From: JAMZMI01 sp964353015
GTDB lineage: Bacteria; Bacteroidota; Bacteroidia; Cytophagales; Cyclobacteriaceae
Length of the DNA: 64,000 nt
Direction of reading: 5' to 3'
Assembly (NCBI GenBank): GCA_964353015.1
Contig: CAYGUA010000012.1
Coordinates: forward strand, 1-64,000
Shown here: in pieces, positions 25,114 to 33,101 of the stretch
Layout of the letters: each line of letters starts with the position of its first letter
Position numbering within the stretch: the stretch's first letter is position 1
The notes under the pieces: model-generated
Database searches by the model: none
Seen by the model: only the letters and a program-made list of their open reading frames with translations
Told to the model about the DNA's origin: nothing
Position numbers and translations under genes: made by a program

Positions 25114-26103
25114 ATGAGCGAAGCAATAGATCAGGATTTAAGAAAGCAACATCAGGCGATGATCAACCAGGTGGTGAGTGAAGTGAGCAAAGTGGTAGTT
25201 GGCCAGAGTTACATGGTAAACCGACTATTGATAGGTCTATTTACCAATGGACATATTTTACTTGAAGGTGTTCCCGGTTTGGCCAAGACATTGACAGTAA
25301 ATACATTGTCTGATGTATTACATCTTGATTTCAAAAGAATTCAGTTTACACCAGATTTGCTTCCGGCGGATTTGATCGGAACCATGATTTACAACCAGCA
25401 GAAGGCTGAATTTGAAGTAAAAAAAGGCCCAATATTTTCGAACCTAATCCTGGCAGATGAGATCAACCGATCTCCGGCTAAAGTGCAGTCAGCTTTGCTT
25501 GAAGCGATGCAAGAGAAAACGGTGACTATCGGTGATCATACTTTTGAACTAGATAAACCATTTTTGGTTCTTGCAACTCAAAACCCGGTAGATCAGGAAG
25601 GGACGTATCCACTTCCTGAAGCACAGGTAGATAGATTCATGCTCAAAGTACATGTGGACTACACAAGCAAAGCAGATGAATTGGAAGTGATGAGAAGAAT
25701 GTCAAATCTTTCTTTTGCTCCGAAACTTCAAACCTTATTGAGTAAAAAGGATATTTTTTCGATCAGAAACGAGATCAATCAGGTAACTATTTCTGAATCT
25801 CTTGAGAAATATATCATCGAGTTGGTTTTTGCCACTCGTAATCCAAAAGATTATAAACTAGAGGAGGAAGCTCAATACATTCAGTTTGGTGCCTCACCAC
25901 GTGCCTCTATCAACCTGAATCGTGCAGCCAAGGCCATTGCTTTCTTTGACCAGCGTGATTATGTGTTGCCAGAAGATATCAAGGAGATAGCCGATGATGT
26001 GCTCAATCACAGAATTTTGCTCAACTATGAAGCTGAAGCAGATGGTATCACTACACATGATATCATCAAAACCATACTCAACAGAGTACAGATATCTAAA
26101 TAA
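25114..26103 (+). CDS. MoxR-family AAA+ ATPase
   Basis: A 329-residue cytoplasmic ATPase of the MoxR group, thought to act as a chaperone for assembly of partner complexes, often with VWA-domain proteins. Walker A is GVPGLAKT (52-59), Walker B LILADEINR (111-119), sensor 1 LATQNPVDQEGTYPLPEAQVDRF. The C-terminal lid is AAA_lid-like. MoxR genes usually precede a DUF58 gene and VWA genes; here none follows, and the gene ends at its own short intergenic region. The family call is sure; the partners are missing. Confidence 0.9.
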   Translation: MSEAIDQDLRKQHQAMINQVVSEVSKVVVGQSYMVNRLLIGLFTNGHILLEGVPGLAKTLTVNTLSDVLHLDFKRIQFTPDLLPADLIGTMIYNQQKAEFEVKKGPIFSNLILADEINRSPAKVQSALLEAMQEKTVTIGDHTFELDKPFLVLATQNPVDQEGTYPLPEAQVDRFMLKVHVDYTSKADELEVMRRMSNLSFAPKLQTLLSKKDIFSIRNEINQVTISESLEKYIIELVFATRNPKDYKLEEEAQYIQFGASPRASINLNRAAKAIAFFDQRDYVLPEDIKEIADDVLNHRILLNYEAEADGITTHDIIKTILNRVQISK

Positions 26104-26326
26104 CCAACCTTCTCATTTTGGCTCTTTTTGTTACTTCAAGCTATTTTGATTGCTTGAAGTAATACTTACGTAACAATCGTAAAATTCAAATAACGATTAT
26201 CAGTTTAGTTTAATGATATCGTAACATCTACCCGCACCCTAGTTAACATTTGATCCTTAGTCTTGTGGAGAATTTGATTAGCTATCAAATCAACTCAAAC
26301 AAAAAAAAGGAATTAAAGAAAAAACT

Positions 26327-27559
26327 ATGAAAAAATTATTTGTTTTAGCGTTTGCTGCAACATTAACTGGACTTTTCACTTCTTGTGGTGAGGATACTGT
26401 AACAGAAGTTCCAGTTGAAACATGTTCAGGTACTGAGTGTATAGAAGTAAGTGTAACTTCTAATATTACTACTGATACTAATTGGTCTTCTGACTCTGTA
26501 TATGTTATATCAGGAAGAATTGCTGTAGTTTCCGGAGCGACATTAACTATTGACGCAGGAACTATCATTAAAGGTCAGGCTGGAACAGGGGCAAATGCAT
26601 CTGCACTAGTAATTGCAAGAGGAGCTAAATTGATGGCTGAAGGAACTGCATCTGATCCAATTATATTTACTTCCGCTGCTGACAACATTCAGCCTGGTGA
26701 TAAAGTAAGCCCTAACCTTGATCCTAGTATTTCAGGTCTTTGGGGAGGTCTTATCATACTTGGTAAAGCTCCGGTATCAGTGAAAAACGATGCTGTTGAA
26801 GCTGCCATCGAAGGTATTCCTACATCTGACTTAAACGGCCTTTATGGTGGAACAGCAGGTGATGATAACTCTGGAACTATCAGCTATGTATCTATCCGTC
26901 ACGGTGGTTCAAACATTGGCGAAGGAAACGAAATCAATGGTATTTCTCTTGGTGGTGTAGGTTCTGCAACATCAATAGAATATGTTGAAGTAGTTGCTAA
27001 TGCTGATGATGGAATCGAATTTTTCGGTGGGACAGTTAGCTTATCTAAAGTTTTAATTTGGAACTCAAATGATGATGGTCTTGATACTGACCAGGACTGG
27101 CAAGGAACATGTTCTGATTTCGTAATCGTAACACCACAAGGTGGATCTGCTTTCGAATTGGATGGTCCTGAAGGAACAGGTAAAGTAAATGGAGCAAATG
27201 GTTACCACACTTTTGATAATGGCGTTGTTTACGCTGGAGCAAATGTGATCAACCTTGTTGACTGGGATGATAACACCAATGCGGCCCTTACTGATATCTA
27301 TTTCTACGGTTTAGATACCGATTGGATTACTGATGGAGAAGCTGCTATCGCATCATATGGTGGAGATGCATCAGGAACTTCTTCTGGATGGGAAACTACT
27401 ATTCCTGCTGGATCTTCAAAAACTAAGGCTGAAATATTTGGTAGCGCAGATGCTATCACAACTGAGGTAACTACGAGAACTGTAGGTCCAGCTAAATCAG
27501 ATTTCGATGCATGGACTTGGGCAGGTATTTCAGGTGCCCTTACAGAAATTGGTCTTTAA
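26327..27559 (+). CDS. Beta-helix-like surface lipoprotein
   Basis: A 410-residue lipoprotein (LTGLFTSC, Cys at about residue 20). After a short acidic region, the mature part is rich in Gly, Ser, Thr and Asp. It has repeated strands of right-handed parallel beta-helix type (DAGTIIKGQAGTGANASALVIA, GISLGGVGSATSIEYVEV, DDGIEFFGGTVSLSKVLIW). Homologous proteins are common in marine Bacteroidota and lie beside a TonB receptor, as here. The family probably captures a ligand or polymer at the surface; the ligand is unknown. No T9SS C-terminal sorting domain was seen. A strong terminator separates it from the receptor. Confidence 0.75.
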   Translation: MKKLFVLAFAATLTGLFTSCGEDTVTEVPVETCSGTECIEVSVTSNITTDTNWSSDSVYVISGRIAVVSGATLTIDAGTIIKGQAGTGANASALVIARGAKLMAEGTASDPIIFTSAADNIQPGDKVSPNLDPSISGLWGGLIILGKAPVSVKNDAVEAAIEGIPTSDLNGLYGGTAGDDNSGTISYVSIRHGGSNIGEGNEINGISLGGVGSATSIEYVEVVANADDGIEFFGGTVSLSKVLIWNSNDDGLDTDQDWQGTCSDFVIVTPQGGSAFELDGPEGTGKVNGANGYHTFDNGVVYAGANVINLVDWDDNTNAALTDIYFYGLDTDWITDGEAAIASYGGDASGTSSGWETTIPAGSSKTKAEIFGSADAITTEVTTRTVGPAKSDFDAWTWAGISGALTEIGL

Positions 27560-27595
27560 TCGTATAGTTTAATTGTATAGTTTAAATAAGGTTGA

Positions 27596-27626
27596 AACCC
27601 GTTGGCATTACGCCAACGGGTTTTTT
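27596..27626 (+). terminator. Terminator after the beta-helix lipoprotein
   Basis: Perfect 11-bp stem AACCCGTTGGC / GCCAACGGGTT around ATTAC, followed by T. It may let most transcripts stop before the receptor gene. Confidence 0.9.
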
Positions 27627-27726
27627 GATTCATAAATGGAATTTCCGCACATGTCTAAGTGAAATTGTAATCTTCACTTAACTATTTGATAATCTATGTG
27701 GGAATGGCTTTGACTTCTAAGCACAA

Positions 27727-27734
27727 TAATTTTG
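27727..27734 (+). promoter_or_regulatory. -7 box upstream of the TonB receptor
   Basis: TAATTTTG matches TAnnTTTG exactly, 28 bp before the receptor start. The nearest TTG is only 14 bp upstream, so the -33 element is weak. Confidence 0.45.
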
Positions 27735-27762
27735 CGGTTCGAATACTATACAATATTCCAAA

Positions 27763-30744
27763 ATGCAAAAGTTATTTTTTACGAGTGTATTATTTCTTAT
27801 TAGCACCCTAATATTCGCTCAAAAAGGCACAATCAGAGGGACAGTAATAGAAGATTCATCTGGTGAACCCTTATTCTCAGTTACAGTAGTTATAGCTGGA
27901 ACTTCCACAGGAGCGATTACAGACTTTGATGGAAAATTTTCGATTCAGGTAGAGCCGGGCGTTTATGATCTTCAAATATCATTTGTTTCTTTCCGTACAG
28001 TAAACATTACTGGATTGGAAGTAAAACCTGGTGATGTCACAGTGATTGAACAAGTAAGACTTGAAGAGGATGTTGAAGAATTAGAAGCTGTGGTTGTCAC
28101 TGCACAAGTAGTAAAATCTACTGAAGCAGCACTACTTACTGTAAAGAGAAAATCCCCTAACATGATGGATGGTATTTCATCTGCCAGTTTCCGTAAAATC
28201 GGTGATTCTAATGCTGCTGGTGCTGTGAAAAGAGTTACAGGTGTGAGTGTTGAAGGTGGTAAATATGTTTATGTACGAGGCTTAGGAGACCGATATACCA
28301 AAACAACATTAAATAATGCGGACATACCTGGTTTAGATCCTGATCGAAACAGTCTTCAGATCGATATTTTTCCTACTACGTTGTTGAATAATATGATCAT
28401 TATGAAAACTGCCTCAGCAGATCAACCGGCTGACTTCACAGGTGGATTAGTGAACATTGAAACCAAGGACTTTCCTGAAAAGAAAATCTTAGATGTATCC
28501 CTTAGTCTTACCTATAATCCGTCGATGCATTTTAAAAATAATGCGCTTACCTACAAAGGCAGTTCAATGGACTGGTTAGGATTCGATTCAAAATTAAGAG
28601 AACTACCAAGCGAGGTAGACAATAAGGATTTGCCAGATTTCTCTAATGATAAATCGACAATTTATAACACCAGCAAGTTGTATTCTTCTCAATTAGGTGC
28701 GACCGAAGAGACAAACTTTATGAATTACAGTCTTGGTTTATCTTATGGTGATCAAAGAAATCTAAGCAATGGCAATACATTGGGTTACATTTTTTCTGGT
28801 ACCTACAAAAGAGACAATGACTTCTACCAAGATGTTTTTTACGGCGAATATCAAAAGCGAAATGAGTCAGATGCTTATGAATTGGGAACTGCCACCACTA
28901 GAAATGGGTCGTTCAGCACTGAAAATGTTTTAGTCGGTGGACTGGCTGGTTTAGCATATAAAACAAGAACTGCCAAATATAAATTTTCGTTGCTGCACCT
29001 TCAAAACGGAGAAAAGAAAACGGCAAGAATGGCGGCAGTTGCTGATCCGGAAGATGACGATTTCAATCCACGTTTGATATCGAATTATACAGCAAATGTT
29101 GACAACCTGGAATACAGCCAAAGAAGACTCACAAATGTTTTGTTGAATGGCGAACATCATTTCGCAGATAATGCATGGAAGTTGGAATGGAAACTTTCTC
29201 CATCTTTTTCAAATCTCACTGATCCTGATGTCAGAAGAGCAGCATTCTCAACAGAATCTGGATTCAATAGAATTAATCCGGGTGCTGCAGGCCCACCAAC
29301 CAGAATTTGGAGATTCCTAAATGAGGCGAATTATGTTGCTAAATTAGATTTATTAAATACCGCATCACTTTTTAATCGTGAAGCAAAATATCATTTTGGA
29401 TCTAGCTATGTGCTGAGAACGAGAGACTACTCGATTCAGGCATTTGATATTGTTGGAGTACAGCAGTCTACTAACTGGGCCGATGATGCAAGCTTTGATG
29501 ACATACTTTCTGAAGAAAATTTATACGGTTCGCCAACTGACGCTACAGGAAATAGAATGTATTACAGAAGAAACGGTGGTGTAAATCCAAATTCAAATGC
29601 TTACGAATCAACTAATACCAATCTAGCGGCGTACGCCTCAGCAGAGATTTCTGTAACTGAAAGGTTAAAAACTATAGTTGGTTTGAGAATGGAGATTTTT
29701 GAGCAAAAGCATACCGGAATGAATCAAGGAGCAGCTAGTGCGCTCTATTTTGCTTCAAACAAAGAATCAGTTAAGAAACAAATTCAAGCAGGTGAATTAT
29801 CAGGAGCATATCTTTTGGATGATGATGTAGTGCTTAAGGCGACTGACTTTTTTCCTTCATTAAACACTATTTACTCCTTAACTGAAAATCAAAATTTAAG
29901 ATTTTCATATTCTAAAACCATCGCAAGACCATCTTTTAAAGAACTTTCTTACGCACAGATTCTTGACCCTGTGAGTAACCGGACGTTCAATGGTTCTTTA
30001 TTTGAATATAAGGATGATAATGGAAATGTAATCTGGGATGGTAATCTAACAGAGACCAGAATTAACAATCTTGATTTGCGTTGGGAGCTATTCTATAAAA
30101 GAGGTCAGCTATTTTCAATAAGTACTTTTTACAAAACTTTCGATGCTCCGATAGAAATGGTAAGAATCACTTCTTCACAGACAGGAAATGAATTTCAGGC
30201 TAGAAATGTAGGAAATGGGCAAATGCTGGGAGCGGAATTCGAATTCCGTAAAGCGCTGGATTTTATCACTTCTAAAATGTCAAGCTTGAGCGTATATGGA
30301 AATGTAACATTGGTTGAATCACGCATCGATATGACATCCATTGAATACAATTCTCGATTGGTATATCAGAAGGATGGCGAAAAAATCAAAGACACAAGAG
30401 CGATGGCAGGACAGGCGCCTTATGTGATCAACTTTGGTCTTCAATACAATGATCCTAATGGAACCTTGGATGCAGGTTTATTTTATAATGTGAAGGGAAG
30501 TACTTTGACAATCGTCGGAGAAGGCTTTTTCCCGGACATTTACTCCCAGCCATTCAACAGTCTTAATTTCAACTTGAATAAGACACTTGGTGCAAATCAA
30601 CAAACAACGATCAACCTTAGCGTAAACAACATCCTTAACGATAAGAGAGAAGAATTTTACGTAGGCTACAAAGCACAAGATCAAATTTTCAATCAACTTT
30701 CTCCTGGTAGAGAGATTGGTGTAGGATTTAAATATTCGTTCTAA
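27763..30744 (+). CDS. TonB-dependent receptor with carboxypeptidase-regulatory-like domain
   Basis: A 993-residue outer-membrane receptor. Signal peptide 1-19 (LISTLIFAQ). A CarboxypepD_reg-like domain at about 22-105 (GTIRGTVIEDSSGEPLFSVT). Then a plug (ISSASFRKIGDSNAAGAVKRV, VYVRGLGDRYTKTTLNNADI, FTGGLVNIETKDFP) and a long beta-barrel ending in phenylalanine (FKYSF). It is longer than the FecA-like receptor in the window. Its neighbour is a beta-helix lipoprotein, so the two probably form a binding and uptake unit; the substrate is unknown. A strong palindromic terminator follows. Confidence 0.88.
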   Translation: MQKLFFTSVLFLISTLIFAQKGTIRGTVIEDSSGEPLFSVTVVIAGTSTGAITDFDGKFSIQVEPGVYDLQISFVSFRTVNITGLEVKPGDVTVIEQVRLEEDVEELEAVVVTAQVVKSTEAALLTVKRKSPNMMDGISSASFRKIGDSNAAGAVKRVTGVSVEGGKYVYVRGLGDRYTKTTLNNADIPGLDPDRNSLQIDIFPTTLLNNMIIMKTASADQPADFTGGLVNIETKDFPEKKILDVSLSLTYNPSMHFKNNALTYKGSSMDWLGFDSKLRELPSEVDNKDLPDFSNDKSTIYNTSKLYSSQLGATEETNFMNYSLGLSYGDQRNLSNGNTLGYIFSGTYKRDNDFYQDVFYGEYQKRNESDAYELGTATTRNGSFSTENVLVGGLAGLAYKTRTAKYKFSLLHLQNGEKKTARMAAVADPEDDDFNPRLISNYTANVDNLEYSQRRLTNVLLNGEHHFADNAWKLEWKLSPSFSNLTDPDVRRAAFSTESGFNRINPGAAGPPTRIWRFLNEANYVAKLDLLNTASLFNREAKYHFGSSYVLRTRDYSIQAFDIVGVQQSTNWADDASFDDILSEENLYGSPTDATGNRMYYRRNGGVNPNSNAYESTNTNLAAYASAEISVTERLKTIVGLRMEIFEQKHTGMNQGAASALYFASNKESVKKQIQAGELSGAYLLDDDVVLKATDFFPSLNTIYSLTENQNLRFSYSKTIARPSFKELSYAQILDPVSNRTFNGSLFEYKDDNGNVIWDGNLTETRINNLDLRWELFYKRGQLFSISTFYKTFDAPIEMVRITSSQTGNEFQARNVGNGQMLGAEFEFRKALDFITSKMSSLSVYGNVTLVESRIDMTSIEYNSRLVYQKDGEKIKDTRAMAGQAPYVINFGLQYNDPNGTLDAGLFYNVKGSTLTIVGEGFFPDIYSQPFNSLNFNLNKTLGANQQTTINLSVNNILNDKREEFYVGYKAQDQIFNQLSPGREIGVGFKYSF

Positions 30745-30783
30745 AAAAAGCGGCAATTGAAATTTCAATTGCCGCTTTTTTTT
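30743..30783. terminator. Bidirectional terminator
   Basis: A perfect palindrome with core CGGCAATTGAAATTTCAATT, a stem of about 20 bp, flanked by A-run and T-run. It serves both the TonB receptor and the convergent LprI-like gene. Confidence 0.92.
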
Positions 30784-31183
30784 ATTCATTCATCATACTA
30801 GGACAACTTTCTTGATCTTCCGGTCCACCTGATACATATAATTTAAGATCATCCATTCTATTATTTGCTAGCCGCAACAGTTCCTGACATTTGCATGGAT
30901 TAAAGACATCCTTGCCATAATTTTTTCTATAATATGTATCCCAATTTTTTGGATACATTGATCTAAGCCTGCGATCTCTATATTGGATCCAATAAACTTG
31001 CTCCATATTGAACGCATCTATAAACTCGCGATTTCCAACAAACTTGTTTTCAATGTCATTGATAAGAAGGGTCATTTCTTTATCAAGCTGATCAAATTCT
31101 GTGCAGGCATCATATGTTCCCTTACTCTCCGGATTACATCCAATTATTAAAACTAATGATATGATTGATAAGGAGATTTTCAT
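30782..31183 (-). CDS. LprI-like lipoprotein
   Basis: A 133-residue lipoprotein from ATG 31183, which gives a lipobox signal (SLVLIIGCN). Earlier in-frame ATGs upstream would precede the signal by more than 20 residues. The mature region includes NMEQVYWIQYRDRRLRSMYP, resembling the QxxWxxYRD core of LprI/DUF1311 proteins, which can inhibit lysozyme. Cysteines in DACTEF, NPCKCQ and ESCPS may form disulfides. Lysozyme inhibition is inferred from family resemblance only. Confidence 0.6.
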   Translation of the reverse strand: MKISLSIISLVLIIGCNPESKGTYDACTEFDQLDKEMTLLINDIENKFVGNREFIDAFNMEQVYWIQYRDRRLRSMYPKNWDTYYRKNYGKDVFNPCKCQELLRLANNRMDDLKLYVSGGPEDQESCPSMMNE

Positions 31184-31348
31184 TTTTTTTCTTGCAAATT
31201 TATCATCTTGAAAACTATTAATGTTTTCTGTCGGGTACATTTTATGAGTCAATTACAATGATTCTAAATTATCAGTTTAGCGATAAAAAAAATAACAAGT
31301 TCAAGACCTTTTCCTTACTTGTGAGTTATAATCTCATAATTCTTAAAT

Positions 31349-32245
31349 ATGGCTAAAGTATTAATAACAGGAGGTACGGGTACGGTAGGTAGTTACCTTA
31401 GTCGCATTCTTAGCGAAGATGGTTATGAAGTAGTTCATTTATCCAGAAAAGTTAGTGGAAGGGAAAAATTTCCAACTTATGTCTGGGATCTGCGATCAAA
31501 AAAAATAGATGATGAGGCATTTAACGGCGTAAATCATATTATTCATTTGGCAGGAGCAGGAGTAGCAGATTCAAAATGGACGCCAAAGCGCAAAAAGGAA
31601 ATTTTGGACAGTCGCGTGGATTCCACAAGCTTGTTATTTAGTTATGTTAAAAAATTAGATCTAAAACTTGATTCATACATCACTGCATCAGCCATTGGCA
31701 TTTATTCTGATGTCAATGATCGATGGGTTGCTGAAGGCTCTTTGACAGGAACGGGCTTTCTTGCGGATGTTGTGAAACAATGGGAGCAATCGGCTAACCA
31801 ATTTGATGCGATCACCAAAGTGGCAAAAGTGCGCATCGGAATTGTACTCAGTCAGGGGGCTGGAGCGCTTGCAGAAATAGCCAAGCCAATCAAAATGTAT
31901 GCGGGCGCACCACTTGGAAGTGGAAGTCAATACATGAGCTGGATTCACCTACATGATTTGGCCATGATCTTCAAATTTGTGCTTGAGAATAAGCTTGAAG
32001 GGACTTTCAATGCTGTGGCTCCAAATCCTGTGACCAATAAGACATTGACCAAAAGCATCGCAAAGGTTCTCCAAAAACCATTGATTCTACCAAATGTCCC
32101 TTCTTTCGCTATGAAGTTACTTTTAGGTGAGATGGCAGATATGGTTCTGGCCGGATCCAGAGTTTCTGCTACCAAAATCCAAACCGCAGGCTTTAAATTC
32201 CGTTTCGAAGATGTTGATGAGGCCATTTCAGATTTATTAGGCTGA
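31349..32245 (+). CDS. TIGR01777-family SDR-type epimerase
   Basis: A 298-residue protein of the extended short-chain dehydrogenase fold. It begins with MAKVLITGGTGTVGSYL, a Rossmann GxxGxxG nucleotide loop. NHIIHLAGAGVADSKWTPKRKKEI and SRVDSTSLL are features of the TIGR01777 (YfcH-like) group. The C-terminal DUF1731 segment is at the end (GEMADMVLAGSRVSATKIQTAGFKF). It is probably an NAD(P)-dependent oxidoreductase or epimerase of unknown substrate. It is followed after 50 bp by the LOG-family gene. Confidence 0.85.
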   Translation: MAKVLITGGTGTVGSYLSRILSEDGYEVVHLSRKVSGREKFPTYVWDLRSKKIDDEAFNGVNHIIHLAGAGVADSKWTPKRKKEILDSRVDSTSLLFSYVKKLDLKLDSYITASAIGIYSDVNDRWVAEGSLTGTGFLADVVKQWEQSANQFDAITKVAKVRIGIVLSQGAGALAEIAKPIKMYAGAPLGSGSQYMSWIHLHDLAMIFKFVLENKLEGTFNAVAPNPVTNKTLTKSIAKVLQKPLILPNVPSFAMKLLLGEMADMVLAGSRVSATKIQTAGFKFRFEDVDEAISDLLG

Positions 32246-32295
32246 ACCAAAATGAAATTCAAAACATTAAATTAGCTTGGTTAAAAATTAATATC

Positions 32296-33030
32296 ATGAG
32301 TAAATCCGAAGAAGAAGTTCCACAAGAAGTGGAGGAAAAGATCAGACGCGCTTTTCAGGATAAGGATTGGAATGAGATCAAAACCTCAGATTCCTGGGCC
32401 ATTTTTAAAGTGATGTCAGAGTTTGTTGAAGGCTTTGAAAAACTCGCTAAAATTGGCCCGTGTGTTTCCATATTTGGTTCAGCACGTACACCACGCACCC
32501 ATCATTATTATAAACTTGCTGTTGATATTGCGTCTAAACTCGTAGGTCAGGGATATGGTGTAATTACCGGCGGTGGACCAGGTATCATGGAAGCAGGAAA
32601 CAAAGGGGCGCACAACAAAGGGGGCAAATCTGTAGGTCTCAATATTGATCTTCCTTTTGAACAGTTTGAGAACATCTATATAGATCGGGATAAGCTTATC
32701 AACTTCGATTATTTCTTTGTGAGGAAGGTCATGTTTGTCAAATATGCTCAGGGTTTCATTGTGATGCCGGGTGGATTTGGGACATTGGATGAACTATTCG
32801 AAGCAATCACATTGATTCAAACACAAAAGATCGGAAAATTTCCGATTGTATTGGTTGGTCATAAGTTTTGGGATGGACTGATTGATTGGATCAAAAAAGT
32901 GCTTTTGGAACAAGAACACAACATAAATGAAGTCGATCTTGACCTGTTTAGTGTTGTTGATACGGCAGACGAAGCAGTTGAAAGAATTAATGAATTTTAC
33001 GGCAAATATCTACTCAGTCCAAACTTCTAA
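32296..33030 (+). CDS. LOG-family (TIGR00730) nucleotide phosphoribohydrolase
   Basis: A 244-residue Rossmann-fold protein of the LOG/lysine-decarboxylase-like family. These hydrolyse cytokinin riboside or AMP-type 5'-monophosphates to free base and ribose phosphate. The signatures GGGPGIMEA (92-100) and PGGFGTLDE (158-166) are both intact and hold the catalytic residues. An extension of about 50 residues precedes the core. In bacteria the role is thought to be purine base salvage or signalling. Located between an epimerase-like gene and uvrA. Confidence 0.86.
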   Translation: MSKSEEEVPQEVEEKIRRAFQDKDWNEIKTSDSWAIFKVMSEFVEGFEKLAKIGPCVSIFGSARTPRTHHYYKLAVDIASKLVGQGYGVITGGGPGIMEAGNKGAHNKGGKSVGLNIDLPFEQFENIYIDRDKLINFDYFFVRKVMFVKYAQGFIVMPGGFGTLDELFEAITLIQTQKIGKFPIVLVGHKFWDGLIDWIKKVLLEQEHNINEVDLDLFSVVDTADEAVERINEFYGKYLLSPNF

Positions 33031-33101
33031 TAAGATTAACCGAACTTTGCGGTTTAAAGCGGTAGTAAGCTATAAGGTCTAAAATTTTAAATAATACATT
33101 T

